Assembly (NCBI RefSeq): GCF_000384135.1
Contig: NZ_KB913028.1
Coordinates: forward strand, 1,267,351-1,331,350
DNA length: 64,000 nt
Direction: 5' to 3'
Source: Succinispira mobilis DSM 6222
Lineage (GTDB): Bacteria > Bacillota > Negativicutes > Acidaminococcales > Succinispiraceae
Shown: piece after piece, positions 38,291 to 47,891 of the stretch
Numbering within the stretch: position 1 is the first letter of the stretch
Layout of the letters: every line of letters starts with the position of its first letter
Notes under the pieces: model-generated
What the model was told of the DNA's origin: nothing
The model's database searches: none
Seen by the model: only the letters and a program-made list of their open reading frames with translations
Made by a program: the position numbers and the translations under genes

Positions 38291-38890
38291 TTATACTTGC
38301 CCTTCGGGATTAATACCTAATTTTCTACGCCAGTATCTGGAATATACTACCCCTAAAGGATTATGCGCTAAAACACGATCCTTAGCTACTAAACAAGAAA
38401 CCGGTACGTTGCTGCCTTTACTAAATAGCATATCGTGCCCTACACATAAACCTACGGTGAAGTTAAACTCTGTGGCTGCTTTATTAAGTACTTCTGCTTG
38501 CATCAATGGATTGCACATTGTTTCTCTGCTGTCCTTGTTAATCTGCTCTAACGCCAACTGAGATTTAGGCACTCCACAAATTTTACAACACACACTTTCA
38601 ACTTCAAAAAATTTGGCTAAATAATCTTGAATCAGACCTGCTTCTTGTTTTAAGCCTATACAAAAAGCCAAGCCAATTTTTTTAGCCCCTAATATTTTAA
38701 CAAATTCCACACTTTCTTCTAAGCGAGTTAAATTATTATAAAATCTCCCTTCAGTGCAAGCTGCAGCTTGCATGATTTTCAAATTTAAATTATCATCTGA
38801 ATAGGCTTTTTCTACTTCTGCTGCTGTTATCTTCGTACAATTTTGTCCTTGAGTATAACAACGCGAATGCGAACATTTTGCACATTTCAA
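38291..38890 (-). CDS. DUF1847 cysteine-rich protein
   Basis: 199-residue protein with at least ten cysteines. The N-terminus has CAKCSHSRCYTQGQNC, a likely metal or Fe-S site; others are at CCKICG (near residue 94) and in the middle and C-terminal thirds (SRETMCNPL, VSCLVAKD). DUF1847 is known from anaerobes and its function is not known. The start is TTG with AGGAG nine bases before. Placed 42 nt after the DcuC-like carrier gene. Confidence 0.85.
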   Translation of the reverse strand: MKCAKCSHSRCYTQGQNCTKITAAEVEKAYSDDNLNLKIMQAAACTEGRFYNNLTRLEESVEFVKILGAKKIGLAFCIGLKQEAGLIQDYLAKFFEVESVCCKICGVPKSQLALEQINKDSRETMCNPLMQAEVLNKAATEFNFTVGLCVGHDMLFSKGSNVPVSCLVAKDRVLAHNPLGVVYSRYWRRKLGINPEGQV

Positions 38891-38932
38891 TCCCTATCAC
38901 TCCTTTATTTTTTTAACTTTAGTTTATACCGC

Positions 38933-40297
38933 TTAGCCCATAATTACAAACAAAGAATTAACTATCGCTGCAACTAGCATTGGAATGGCCGTACGCTTAA
39001 CTACCTGCACTGGCGACACACCAGCAATACCTGCAATCCCAATAATAGCCGCTGTAATTGGCGAAACCACCCGACCGAAACTGGTCATAATCTGCATTGG
39101 TAAAATAAGCGTAATAACATCAATTTTTAAGTATGTGGCTATCTTCGGTGCTAAAGCGGCAAAAGAGAAGAACGCGGCATTACCTGAACCCATTAAAAAG
39201 GCACTTAAAGCAATTACAAAACATACTACCAAAATCATTGGTTTAGCGCCCAACCCTGCATTTTGTGCACTTTGAATCAAAGTATCTACGGCGCCTATTT
39301 TCAGTAATCCCATTGCAAACATCTCACCTGCAATAATCAAAGAAATTACCGCGGCAAAATTTTTACCCATACCTTCATAAAAATACTTCAATGAAGTAAA
39401 TACTTCCTTTAAATTTAAAGTTCTAACCCCTTCAAAAATCATACTAATGATTGTACTTAAAAACATCGCCGTGACAACATCCATTTTTACACTGCTTTTA
39501 AATATTGGACTAAAACCTAAAATAAATACCATTGGTAAAATAGGCAATACAGCATAAACTAATGGTGGACATTTTTCTTCCGAGCCAACTACGATTTCTG
39601 GATTTTCTGAGCCTGGTACAAAACCCTCTTTTTTATCCCACCATTGTTGGACAAAATAATGGGTAATAGCTACAGCTAAAGTTATTGGCAAATATACCGG
39701 TAATTGATGCTTAACAAAATATACAGCTGGTTCTAACCCTGAAGTATTCGCAGCTAAAATTGCATTGCCTGAGCCTGGACCGACATCTATAAACTGACAA
39801 CAAGCAATAACACCTACTGCAGACATTTTACTTACCCCTGAGCGAATTAAAATAGGATACATAGTAACCATTAACAACAAACCTAACCCTGCGTGACTGG
39901 GAATAAATAAAACTAAAAATTGTGTTACCAAAAAAGCTAAAACCAATAAAACATAAGGTGATTTTATCTTTTTTAACGGTGTGCCCACTATCGCAAATAA
40001 AGCTTTACTGGCGCCCACATAATCCATGTAACTGGCAAAACCCGCGATTGACATAATTGTCAACCCCAAACCTGCCACACGCGAACTACTAATAACTTTA
40101 AATACATGAAAAATATCCAAAACACCTGAGCCAGTAGCCTGTTTTGCCGGTAAAATTCCACCTTTAACACCAATAATAGTCGCAGCAATCAACAAAACTA
40201 CACTTGCGACAACTAATATCGTTTGCGGATAATATTTTTTTATAATCATATAGGCCACCCAAACTACTACCAAACCTGCGATAATTAATCCTAACAT
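38933..40297 (-). CDS. DcuC/YfcC-like C4-dicarboxylate or amino-acid carrier
   Basis: 454-residue polytopic inner-membrane protein with about 12 helices, similar to the anaerobic C4-dicarboxylate carrier family (DcuC). Segments such as VLVLAFLVTQFLVLFIPSHAGLG, GPGSGNAILAANTSGLEP and MGSGNAAFFSFAALAP match the family. Substrates in this family include succinate, fumarate and related acids. First gene of a four-gene operon whose other members point to amino-acid degradation, so it may instead import or exchange an amino or oxo acid. Confidence 0.85.
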   Translation of the reverse strand: MLGLIIAGLVVVWVAYMIIKKYYPQTILVVASVVLLIAATIIGVKGGILPAKQATGSGVLDIFHVFKVISSSRVAGLGLTIMSIAGFASYMDYVGASKALFAIVGTPLKKIKSPYVLLVLAFLVTQFLVLFIPSHAGLGLLLMVTMYPILIRSGVSKMSAVGVIACCQFIDVGPGSGNAILAANTSGLEPAVYFVKHQLPVYLPITLAVAITHYFVQQWWDKKEGFVPGSENPEIVVGSEEKCPPLVYAVLPILPMVFILGFSPIFKSSVKMDVVTAMFLSTIISMIFEGVRTLNLKEVFTSLKYFYEGMGKNFAAVISLIIAGEMFAMGLLKIGAVDTLIQSAQNAGLGAKPMILVVCFVIALSAFLMGSGNAAFFSFAALAPKIATYLKIDVITLILPMQIMTSFGRVVSPITAAIIGIAGIAGVSPVQVVKRTAIPMLVAAIVNSLFVIMG

Positions 40298-40527
40298 TAA
40301 TTTGCCCCCTCTAAGTAAATTTCTGCAGTTTTTTTATCTCTCTAATAAAAAACTTTCAGCTTGTGCTAAGTTTACTAAATTCTTCAGGAATTTGTCAATA
40401 GTTTTTTTTCACCATGATAATTTTTTATCTCTAGGACTTTTAGAAATTATAGACATATGTTATTATATTTATGCCATATATTAAATTTTTGTTTTTCACT
40501 GCATTAATACAATTTCAGGAGGTTAAT

Positions 40528-41220
40528 ATGCGCGAGATAGAAAAGTATATTCCCCTAGTAGATTTCTTAGCCAAAGCCCTAGGCCCAAATTTTGAAATAG
40601 TTTTACATGATGTAAGCAATCCAAACAATTCGATTATTGCTATTGGAAATAATCATATAAGTGGTCGCGAAGTAGGTGGATCGGTCACAGACTTAGCCTT
40701 AAAAATTTTAAAAGAGGGCCTTTCTAACGACAAAAATTATATAGCAAATTACAAAGGTCGCTTAAAAAATGATAATTTGACTAGATCTTCTAGTTATTTT
40801 ATAAAAAACGAAAAAGGCCAAATTGAAGGAGTTCTCTGTATAAATATGGATGCAACAAAACTCCTTGATACACGTCAGTACTTGGATAATTTTATAAGCA
40901 ATTTTACCGCTAGCGAAAATCCTTCCATTACAAATAGCATCAATAACGATACACAACTTAGTGCTTTAGAGGCTACGGTAGAAGTATTTGAAAACTTACA
41001 TGCTACTATTGACGATGTTCTGCAAGCTATTATTGATAAAGTGCTAGCGGAATTTCCAGTTTCTCCTGAGCGAATGTCGCTTAAAGAAAAAATGGATGTT
41101 GTCAAAAAACTTAATGATCATGGTCTATTTCTTTTAAAAGGCGGATTACCTGAATTAGCACAACGTATGAAAGTTTCTGAAACAACTATCTATCGATATT
41201 TGCAAAAAATTAAAGAATAA
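40528..41220 (+). CDS. YheO/DauR-type PAS and HTH transcriptional regulator
   Basis: 230-residue regulator. Residues about 1-115 form a YheO-like PAS sensor domain (LVDFLAKALGPNFEIVLHDVSN); about 165-230 a helix-turn-helix (LPELAQRMKVSETTIYRYLQKI). DauR of this family senses a D-amino-acid breakdown product and controls the neighbouring genes. Start chosen at 40528 because AGGAGG lies six bases before it; an upstream ATG (40471) lacks a ribosome site. Divergent from the DcuC-like operon, which it probably controls. Confidence 0.88.
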   Translation: MREIEKYIPLVDFLAKALGPNFEIVLHDVSNPNNSIIAIGNNHISGREVGGSVTDLALKILKEGLSNDKNYIANYKGRLKNDNLTRSSSYFIKNEKGQIEGVLCINMDATKLLDTRQYLDNFISNFTASENPSITNSINNDTQLSALEATVEVFENLHATIDDVLQAIIDKVLAEFPVSPERMSLKEKMDVVKKLNDHGLFLLKGGLPELAQRMKVSETTIYRYLQKIKE

Positions 41221-41231
41221 TAGAAAGAATC

Positions 41232-41274
41232 AAAAGACTGTTGAAATTTTTTGCTTAATTTCAAACAGTCTTTT
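41232..41274 (+). terminator. Terminator of the YheO-type regulator gene
   Basis: AAAAGACTGTT (41232-41242) pairs with AACAGTCTTTT (41264-41274), with an inner GAAATT/AATTTC stem and a T-run. Confidence 0.85.
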
Positions 41275-41350
41275 CAACTTATCTGTATTAAATTCTTCCT
41301 CTAATTGATGTCCAAATTCATCATAAGATGTTTTACCATAGTGAAAGTCA

Positions 41351-41414
41351 AAAAAGTGTAGTGCCCCTCACTCGTTAGATTTTAGGTCTAACTTTCGGGG
41401 ACACTACACTTTTT
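41351..41414. terminator. Composite hairpin after rplT, possibly built from IS ends
   Basis: Outer arms AAAAAGTGTAGTGCCCC (41351-41367) and GGGGACACTACACTTTTT (41397-41414), and an inner stem GTTAGA/TCTAAC (41374-41379, 41387-41392). The T-runs on both sides make it a good two-way terminator for rplT and for the regulator gene. The TGTAGTG...CCC...GTTAGA order in both arms resembles the ends of IS3/IS150-type elements as I remember them; no transposase lies near. Confidence 0.7.
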
Positions 41415-41447
41415 ATTTATTTAAAATTTCAGTTGAAACCCTGGAAT

Positions 41448-41801
41448 TTATTTCGCAGATTTAGCAATCTCTGCTAATTTTGCAAATGCAGGCATATCAT
41501 GTATTGCCATGTCAGATAACACTTTACGGTCAATAGCAATTCCTGCTACACGTAAACCACTCATCAAACGGCTATAACTTACACCATTCATACGCGCAGC
41601 TGCATTAATACGAGTGATCCATAATCTACGGAATTCACCTTTTTTCGCTCTACGGTCACGACGTGCATAGTATAATGCTTTCATTACCGTTTCATTAGCT
41701 TTTTTAAATAACTTGCTTTTGCTACCACGGTAACCACGTGCTAATTTTAATATTTTTTTATGACGTCTATGTGCAGTAACACCTTTTTTAACTCTTGCCA
41801 T
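41448..41801 (-). CDS. rplT: 50S ribosomal protein L20
   Basis: 117-residue L20, beginning [32 protein letters not shown] with the basic RNA-binding extension and the globular [17 protein letters not shown] region. Last gene of the infC-rpmI-rplT operon. L20 binds 23S rRNA early in assembly and, in Firmicutes, also the operon leader to repress it. AAGGAGG before the ATG. Confidence 0.98.
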   Translation of the reverse strand: MARVKKGVTAHRRHKKILKLARGYRGSKSKLFKKANETVMKALYYARRDRRAKKGEFRRLWITRINAAARMNGVSYSRLMSGLRVAGIAIDRKVLSDMAIHDMPAFAKLAEIAKSAK

Positions 41802-41826
41802 GTTATATCCTCCTTAAGAAAATTAA

Positions 41827-42024
41827 TTATGCGTACGGTAACATTTTTGTTACGCGATCTAAGTCTGATTTGCTTACAAGTGCAGCTTTACGCAACCCTC
41901 TTTTACGAGCTGGTGATTTTTTTTCTAAAATATGTTGTTTGAAAGCTTTTGCACGTTTGAAGTTACCAGCTCCAGTAACTTTAAAGCGTTTAGCAGCGCT
42001 TCTGCGTGTTTTAATTTTTGGCAT
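41827..42024 (-). CDS. rpmI: 50S ribosomal protein L35
   Basis: 65-residue L35: [19 protein letters not shown] start, very basic throughout, [16 protein letters not shown]. Standard position between infC and rplT, with AAGGAGG before the ATG. Confidence 0.98.
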   Translation of the reverse strand: MPKIKTRRSAAKRFKVTGAGNFKRAKAFKQHILEKKSPARKRGLRKAALVSKSDLDRVTKMLPYA

Positions 42025-42038
42025 GACTGTTCCTCCTT

Positions 42039-42557
42039 TTATTTATTAACTTTTGGTGCTAAAATCATAATCATGTTTTTGCCCTCAAGTTTTGCCTCTC
42101 GTTCAACATTTGCAATATCTTTGAGTTTTGTTGCCATAGCTGTCAACAATTTTGCGCCCAACTCAGGGTGAGATAACTCACGACCTCTAAACATAATTGT
42201 AAACTTAACCTTGTCACCATCTTCCAAAAAGCGTATCGCACCTTTGGCTTTAACTTCAAAGTCATGTTCCTCAATATTCGGTCTTAACTTAACTTCTTTA
42301 ATACTAAAGGTTTTTTGTTTTTTACGAGTTTCTTTATCTCTCTTTTGTTGTTCATAGCGATACTTACCATAGTCCATAATTTTACAAACTGGTGGTTTGG
42401 CATTTGGTACTATTTCTACCAAATCTAATTGTTTCTCTTGTGCTAACTTCAAAGCATCTTTGACATTCATTACTCCTAATTGTTCACCGTCATCTGTATT
42501 GACCCGAACCTCACGAGCACGAATTTCCTCATTAATACGCAAATCTTCCTTGCTAAT
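42039..42557 (-). CDS. infC: Translation initiation factor IF-3, AUU start
   Basis: 172-residue IF-3: N-domain with [21 protein letters not shown], lysine-rich linker ([15 protein letters not shown]) and C-domain ([19 protein letters not shown]). The reading frame begins with ATT at 42555-42557 (ATT-AGC-AAG-GAA-GAT), nine bases after AGGAGG, and no ATG or GTG is available; the TTG at 42542 lies far from the ribosome site. The AUU start is the hallmark of infC: IF-3 rejects non-standard starts and so limits its own synthesis. First gene of the L20 operon. Confidence 0.95.
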   Translation of the reverse strand: MSKEDLRINEEIRAREVRVNTDDGEQLGVMNVKDALKLAQEKQLDLVEIVPNAKPPVCKIMDYGKYRYEQQKRDKETRKKQKTFSIKEVKLRPNIEEHDFEVKAKGAIRFLEDGDKVKFTIMFRGRELSHPELGAKLLTAMATKLKDIANVEREAKLEGKNMIMILAPKVNK

Positions 42558-42688
42558 AAGAAATCACCTCCTAAAATATATAAAAGCGGGTGAAAACACT
42601 TCACCCGCTTAATACAACCACAATTGATGTATTAACCCAAACTACTTAATAGTTAGGTGAGAAGCGTAACTTCTACTTTATTATTTAC
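42558..42688 (-). ncRNA. infC leader with L20-type attenuator
   Basis: About 130 nt of leader between the promoter and the infC ribosome site. It ends in a strong GC-rich hairpin (AAGCGGGTGAA/TTCACCCGCTT, 42584-42610) followed by a T-rich tract, placed just before AGGAGG. In Firmicutes L20 binds this leader to promote termination (Rfam family L20_leader). Assignment here rests on position and on the terminator; I could not verify the L20-binding fold. Confidence 0.7.
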
Positions 42689-42694
42689 TCTGAT

Positions 42695-42723
42695 AGTATA
42701 ACCCATGTAATTTGTCTTGTCAA
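42695..42723 (-). promoter_or_regulatory. infC-rpmI-rplT promoter
   Basis: Minus-strand TTGACA (42718-42723) and TATACT (42695-42700), 17 nt apart, directly after the stop of the cyclophilin gene. Confidence 0.85.
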
Positions 42724-42726
42724 TAG

Positions 42727-43308
42727 TTACTTTGAACTTTTCAATTTTTGAATTCTTATTGTTTTAACTACCACTTTTTCTAAAGGTTTATCACTTGGAT
42801 TTGTTTTAACTTTGCTAATTTTCATAACTACATCCATACCACTTATAACCTTACCAAAAATCGTATGATGATTGTCCAACCACGGAGTAGGCGCAACAGT
42901 AATAAAAAACTGTGAGCCTCCGGTATTAGGACCAGCATTTGCCATTGATAAAATCCCTACTTCACTATGCTTTAAGTCCTTATGAAACTCATCTCTTATA
43001 GAGTAACCTGGACCACCAGTACCATCTCCATTCGGATCGCCACCTTGAATCATAAATCCATCTATAACTCGATGAAAAATAGTTGCATCATAAAACTTTT
43101 TTTCTGCTAGTTTTATGAAGTTGTCTACTGTTGTTGGAGCTTTATCTTGATATAATTCTACTGTGAAATTGCCCAAATTCGTTTCAAAAACTGCCGTAGG
43201 ATTTACTTTACTTACTTCTTTAGTTTTTTGTTTATCGTCAGACGATGAACAACCTGCCAAAAGCAATGCCAAACTTAGTAAAAAAATATAAATTATTTTT
43301 TTTCTCAT
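42727..43308 (-). CDS. Cyclophilin-type peptidyl-prolyl isomerase, lipoprotein
   Basis: 193 residues. Signal peptide with lipobox LAGC, Cys20 as the lipid anchor, a short SSSDDK linker, then a cyclophilin domain ([49 protein letters not shown]) with the catalytic Arg in FHRVI. It probably helps folding of exported proteins. It lies 5 nt after thrS and interrupts the common thrS-infC adjacency. The ribosome site AAGGAG is 14 nt before the ATG, inside thrS. Confidence 0.93.
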   Translation of the reverse strand: MRKKIIYIFLLSLALLLAGCSSSDDKQKTKEVSKVNPTAVFETNLGNFTVELYQDKAPTTVDNFIKLAEKKFYDATIFHRVIDGFMIQGGDPNGDGTGGPGYSIRDEFHKDLKHSEVGILSMANAGPNTGGSQFFITVAPTPWLDNHHTIFGKVISGMDVVMKISKVKTNPSDKPLEKVVVKTIRIQKLKSSK

Positions 43309-43313
43309 ATAAA

Positions 43314-45224
43314 TTACTTTTTCTCCTTAATTTCTGCCATCAACATTTCAATAAAATTATCAATCCCTTGACTTCCTAAATCTCCTTCGCCACGTTTCCG
43401 AACTGCAACAGAATTAGTTTCTATTTCTTTATCACCAATAACAAGCGTATAAGGGGTTTTTTGAACTTGTGCTTCACGAATTTTATAGCCAATTTTTTCA
43501 TTACGATCATCAACATAAGTTCTTACACCTAATTCAAAAAGTTTTTCATTAAATGTTTGTGCAAATTCGACATGTTTTGTTGTAATCGGCAAAATACGAA
43601 CTTGAATAGGCGCCAACCATACTGGAAAAGCTCCAGCATAATGTTCGATTAGTATCCCAATAAATCTTTCAATGCTACCATAAACCACGCGATGAATCAT
43701 TACTGGACGATGTTTTTGTCCATCTTCACCAACATAATTCAAATCAAATTTTTCTGGTAACAACATATCTAATTGTATTGTACCACATTGCCAAGTTCGA
43801 CCAATAGAATCTGTTAGGTGAAAGTCGATTTTAGGTCCATAAAAAGCTCCATCTCCAGGGTTAATTTTATATGGCATTCCATAATCTTCTAAAGCATCTT
43901 TTAATGCATTAGTGGCAACTTCCCAAACTTCATCATTGCCCATAGCTTTTTCAGGCTTAGTGCTTAATTCCGCGTGATATTTCAAACCAAAAACGCTGTA
44001 AACAGTATCAAATAGATGAATTACACCTTGTATTTCGTCTTTTATTTGCTCAGTAAGCATAAAAATATGAGCATCATCTTGTGTAAAGGAGCGAACACGC
44101 ATCAAACCATGTAGCGCGCCAGACAGTTCATGTCTGTGTACTAAGCCCAATTCACAAGTACGCATTGGAAATTCTTTATAGCTATGTGGTTTCGCTTTAT
44201 AGACTAAAATACTGCCCGGACAATTCATTGGTTTTACAGCATAGTCTTCCCCGTCTATTTGAGTAAAATACATATTATTACGATAATGATCCCAATGTCC
44301 AGATTGTTCCCAAAGATGTCTTGATAAAATAACCGGAGTTTTAATTTCTTGATATTTAAATTTAAAATGCAGTTGACGCCAAAAATTCTCTAATTCATTT
44401 CTTATTGCCATCCCGTTTGGATGGAAAAATGGAAATCCTGGGCCTTCTTCTTCTAAGGTAAATAGTTCTAGCTCTTTACCTAATTTGCGATGATCTCGTT
44501 TAGCTGCCTCTTCTAACATTTTTACATGGGCTTCTAATTCAGGCTTGCTGTTAAATGCTAAACCATAAATTCTTTGCAACATTTTATTTTTTTCACTACC
44601 ACGCCAGTATGCTCCAGCAACACTTTGTAGCTTAAATGCTTTTATTTTACTTGTACTAGGAACATGTGGTCCCATGCACAGGTCTATAAATTCGCCTTCA
44701 CGATAAATTGTAATAATTGAATCTGCTGGTAATTCATTGATTATTTCAACTTTGTAAATTTCCCCAGCTTCTGTAAACATTTTTAAAGCTTCTTCACGAC
44801 TAACTTCAATTCTCTCTAAGGGAATATCTTCACTAACTATTTTTTGCATTTCCTTTTCGAGTTTTTGCAAACTCTCTGGAGTAAACACTTCTGGGCAATC
44901 GATATCATAATAAAATCCATTAGCAATCGCTGGTCCTATCCCAAACTTCGCTTCTGGATATAAGCGTTTTATCGCATGAGCCAATAAATGCGCTGTGCTA
45001 TGCCGCAATACATGCAATCCTTCATCATCTGTCCCTAATAAAAATGCAATTCGTGCATCTTCGTGAACTTCACGCGTCATATCTAATTTTTCCCCATTAA
45101 CAATACCTACTAAAGCTGTTTTTGCCAATCTAGGTGCAATAGACGCCGCAATTTCAGACAGCTTTACACCTTTTGGATATTCTCTAGTTGCTTCATTCGG
45201 GAAAGTAATTGTAATCATAGCCAT
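43314..45224 (-). CDS. thrS: Threonyl-tRNA synthetase
   Basis: 636-residue class II synthetase: N-terminal TGS domain (about 1-62), editing domain with [13 protein letters not shown] (about 70-225), catalytic core with zinc ligands ([35 protein letters not shown]), and anticodon-binding domain (about 535-636). The ATG at 45224 follows AGGAG by eight bases; an open GTG three codons earlier is inside the ribosome site. Expression is controlled by the T-box upstream. Confidence 0.97.
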   Translation of the reverse strand: MAMITITFPNEATREYPKGVKLSEIAASIAPRLAKTALVGIVNGEKLDMTREVHEDARIAFLLGTDDEGLHVLRHSTAHLLAHAIKRLYPEAKFGIGPAIANGFYYDIDCPEVFTPESLQKLEKEMQKIVSEDIPLERIEVSREEALKMFTEAGEIYKVEIINELPADSIITIYREGEFIDLCMGPHVPSTSKIKAFKLQSVAGAYWRGSEKNKMLQRIYGLAFNSKPELEAHVKMLEEAAKRDHRKLGKELELFTLEEEGPGFPFFHPNGMAIRNELENFWRQLHFKFKYQEIKTPVILSRHLWEQSGHWDHYRNNMYFTQIDGEDYAVKPMNCPGSILVYKAKPHSYKEFPMRTCELGLVHRHELSGALHGLMRVRSFTQDDAHIFMLTEQIKDEIQGVIHLFDTVYSVFGLKYHAELSTKPEKAMGNDEVWEVATNALKDALEDYGMPYKINPGDGAFYGPKIDFHLTDSIGRTWQCGTIQLDMLLPEKFDLNYVGEDGQKHRPVMIHRVVYGSIERFIGILIEHYAGAFPVWLAPIQVRILPITTKHVEFAQTFNEKLFELGVRTYVDDRNEKIGYKIREAQVQKTPYTLVIGDKEIETNSVAVRKRGEGDLGSQGIDNFIEMLMAEIKEKK

Positions 45225-45259
45225 ATTAAGCACTCCTTATATAATATATTTAATTAAAA

Positions 45260-45515
45260 TAAAAAAATCTCATCCCAAAAAGGGACGAGATTATCGCGGT
45301 TCCACCCTTGTTAGTATTGAAAAACCAATACTCACTCTAGTAGCTAGTAACGCCAGCCTAAACGGTATAACTTAGTGCTCCAGCACATTCGTCAACAACT
45401 CCGAGGTGGTAAATCAACTCTATTTATCCATTGTTTTCAGCCACGCCAACGGTCTCTTTAAAAAATAGTTATAGCCAATTCTTCCTCATCTTTGTTTTTA
45501 TTTATTAAACTATAT
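45260..45515 (-). ncRNA. T-box riboswitch of thrS
   Basis: The T-box sequence AGGGTGGAACCGCG is at 45308-45295 (minus strand), followed by the terminator AATCTCGTCCC/GGGATGAGATT and a T-run (45292-45260). The Stem I region begins near 45490. A candidate specifier ACC (threonine) occurs at 45410-45408 in a GATTTACCACC context. Uncharged tRNA-Thr should stabilise the antiterminator and allow thrS transcription. This entry covers most of the thrS upstream gap. Confidence 0.93.
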
Positions 45516-45521
45516 TTATGG

Positions 45522-45550
45522 ATTATACTCTAATGTTTTTACAAAGTCAA
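45522..45550 (-). promoter_or_regulatory. thrS promoter
   Basis: Minus-strand TTGACT (45545-45550) and TATAAT (45522-45527), 17 nt apart, just before the T-box leader. Confidence 0.85.
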
Positions 45551-45555
45551 TATCA

Positions 45556-46005
45556 TTACTTTTTAATTTCAAGCAGTCCTGCACTTTCAAAAAAACTTAC
45601 CTTATAAATAACTTTATCAATTTTGTATTCCCACTCAAATACCCCTAAATAAGTATTTTCCGTTTTAGCTTTTCCAAATTTTTTATTTAACACCCTTACT
45701 ACGGAAGGAGTGTAATCCGGATCATAATCATCAAAAACAACCAAAATTGTCTGCATAACCCCTTTTTCAGAATAAGCATCAAAGGTTAAATTTTTTAAAC
45801 GGCCTTTAAAAGTGGCATTATCTGTTATATCTCCATAAATATCGGTAAACGATTCGATATCTCTAGTTGCTTGAACTTTTTCCCCCGGCAAAATCATTTT
45901 CTTTAACAAATATTCATAATCATCTGCATAACTTGCATAACAAATTCCTTGAAAAGTCAATCCAAATATACAAACAAGCAGCAAACCTATTTTTCGTAGC
46001 CGCAT
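45556..46005 (-). CDS. Secreted hypothetical protein
   Basis: 149 residues with a Sec signal peptide (MRLRKIGLLLVCIFGLTF..., cleavage likely after ICYA near residue 24). The mature part of about 125 residues contains KLGEKVQA-like and VFDDYDPDYTPSVVRVLNKKFG segments, with no family I recognise. It begins 15 nt after the Sel1-repeat gene and both probably form an operon. It lies just upstream of the thrS promoter on the same strand. Confidence 0.75.
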   Translation of the reverse strand: MRLRKIGLLLVCIFGLTFQGICYASYADDYEYLLKKMILPGEKVQATRDIESFTDIYGDITDNATFKGRLKNLTFDAYSEKGVMQTILVVFDDYDPDYTPSVVRVLNKKFGKAKTENTYLGVFEWEYKIDKVIYKVSFFESAGLLEIKK

Positions 46006-46020
46006 ATAGACAATCGCTCC

Positions 46021-47784
46021 TTATCTAATTTGACCTTGTCTTTCAACTTGATTATACCAAAACATAGCCTGATTAATATTTTTTTCTAATCCTAACCCAA
46101 CCTCATACATATGACCTAATTTCGCTTGTGCATATACATTGTTTTGCATAGCCGCACGTTTATACCAATATGCCGCGGCTTTGTAATCTTGTTGAACCCC
46201 TTTACCATTTTCATACAATAATCCAATTTGAAATTCTGCATCCACAAAACCTTGTTTAGCCGCTTCTAAATACCAAAATAAAGCTTTTTCATAGTCTTGT
46301 AGTAAAATGCTACCTTCTTCATACAATTCTGCCAATCTAAATTGAGCAATCGGATAAGAATTTTGTGCGGAATTAACTAGAAAATACATAGCTTGTTGTA
46401 TATCTTTTTTTACACCTCTACCAGAAGCATATATTAAGCATAATGCAAATTGAGCCGGAGCATAGTTTTGTTCTGCAGCAGCTAAATACAATTTCAATGC
46501 TTTTTTATAGTCAGACTTCACTTTTCTACCTTGTTCATAAATATTGGCCAAATGATATTGAACCTCTGCTAAACCCATTTCTGCAGCTTGCTCATAGTAA
46601 GCTAAAGCTCGAGAAAAATTCGCCTTAACCAATTTGCCTTGCTCAAATATTCTGCCTAAACGAGAAATCGCTAAAACGTTACCATTTTTACCTGCACGCT
46701 CATATAACTGCAAAATACGATTTATACTTTTTTCACCAGTGTTAGTTTCTTCTAAAATTCTAGCTAAACTATACATTGCCGCAGAATGATTCTGCTCAAC
46801 TGCTAGTTGATAGTAATTAGCTGCCTCCTCATATTTTCCCTCACTCCGGTAAATTTCCCCCAAACTGTACTGAGCTAGGCCATTTCCTTGAGCAGCAGCC
46901 TGTTCATACCAATTTTTGGCTTGTTCTTGATCGGCAACTACATATTGTCCACTGGCATATAAATTAGCTAAAATTAATTGTGCTTCAACTTGGCCTTGTT
47001 CTGCAGCTTGTCTATACCAATAAATTGCTTTATTCTGTAGTTCTTGATCCTCAGAGCTTATGTATATATTGGCTAATGTTATTTGCGCTAAGCTTTTGCC
47101 TTGAACAGCTGCCTTTTCATACCAATATTGTGCTTCTTGTAAGTCTTCACTTACGCCCTTACCATGCTCAAACATATACGCCAAATGAAATTGGGCATCT
47201 GGATTGCCAGCCAAAGCAGCTTGACGATAATATGCATAAGCAAGCTGATAATCACGTTCAACCCCTGCACCACAGTCGTACATAAATCCCAAACTAGCTA
47301 TCGCATCTATATCTCCCTGAGCAGCAGCTTGCTCATACCAGTATTTAGCTTGTGTAAAATCTTGCTCCAAGCCGCGACCTAAAGCATAAATGTGTCCAAG
47401 GCTACTTTGTCCATAAGAACTCCCATTCTTAGCTGCCATAGCAAACCAGTAAGCGGCCTGTTCAAAATCTTGATTTACTAAAACTCCATCAGCATACATA
47501 CAACCTAATTGCACCTGAGCTTCAACAACATCTTGAACAGCTGCTTTTGTGTACCAATATGAAATTAATTCCGCTCTATTTTTTAAATCTAACTCTGATT
47601 CATATATTTCTGCTAAGCAATATTGAGCCAAAGCATTATTTTGTTTAGCTGCTCGCTCAAACCATTTCAATGCTTGCTTTTTATCTTCAGCTACTAATTT
47701 CCCTTTTTCATACATTAAGCCTAGACAAAATTGGGCTGTACTATCACCTTGTTCCGCTTGTTGTTGTATTGTGGCAATATTCAT
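46021..47784 (-). CDS. Sel1-repeat (TPR-like) protein
   Basis: 587 residues built almost entirely of Sel1-like repeats of about 36 residues; I count 16 plus a partial cap, each with the AxxxxAQ.xLxxxYxxG...AxxWYxxA pattern. No signal peptide, membrane helix or enzymatic domain, so a cytosolic protein-interaction scaffold is likely. ATG chosen at 47784, eleven bases after GGAG; a GTG four codons upstream overlaps the ribosome site. Operon with a secreted unknown protein. Confidence 0.9.
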   Translation of the reverse strand: MNIATIQQQAEQGDSTAQFCLGLMYEKGKLVAEDKKQALKWFERAAKQNNALAQYCLAEIYESELDLKNRAELISYWYTKAAVQDVVEAQVQLGCMYADGVLVNQDFEQAAYWFAMAAKNGSSYGQSSLGHIYALGRGLEQDFTQAKYWYEQAAAQGDIDAIASLGFMYDCGAGVERDYQLAYAYYRQAALAGNPDAQFHLAYMFEHGKGVSEDLQEAQYWYEKAAVQGKSLAQITLANIYISSEDQELQNKAIYWYRQAAEQGQVEAQLILANLYASGQYVVADQEQAKNWYEQAAAQGNGLAQYSLGEIYRSEGKYEEAANYYQLAVEQNHSAAMYSLARILEETNTGEKSINRILQLYERAGKNGNVLAISRLGRIFEQGKLVKANFSRALAYYEQAAEMGLAEVQYHLANIYEQGRKVKSDYKKALKLYLAAAEQNYAPAQFALCLIYASGRGVKKDIQQAMYFLVNSAQNSYPIAQFRLAELYEEGSILLQDYEKALFWYLEAAKQGFVDAEFQIGLLYENGKGVQQDYKAAAYWYKRAAMQNNVYAQAKLGHMYEVGLGLEKNINQAMFWYNQVERQGQIR

Positions 47785-47854
47785 CTTTAAACCCACTCCT
47801 CATTCTAAAAATACTGTCTATGTGCATAATACTAGCACATTTCCCACAATAATT

Positions 47855-47887
47855 AAAGGGCTATACTTTTACAAAATATAGCCCTTT
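47855..47887 (-). terminator. Terminator after the CofE-like gene
   Basis: AAAGGGCTATA (47855-47865) and TATAGCCCTTT (47877-47887), an 11-bp stem four bases after the stop of the CofE-like gene. Confidence 0.8.
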
Positions 47888-47891
47888 ATAA

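Noticed and set aside
37832-38320. 162-codon plus-strand ORF
   Set aside because: Antisense to the MalY-like gene; translation resembles no protein and lacks a ribosome site.
40369-40399. Promoter for the DcuC-like operon (TTGACA and TAAACT)
   Set aside because: Spacing is 19 nt and the -10 matches only four of six bases; not firm enough to list.
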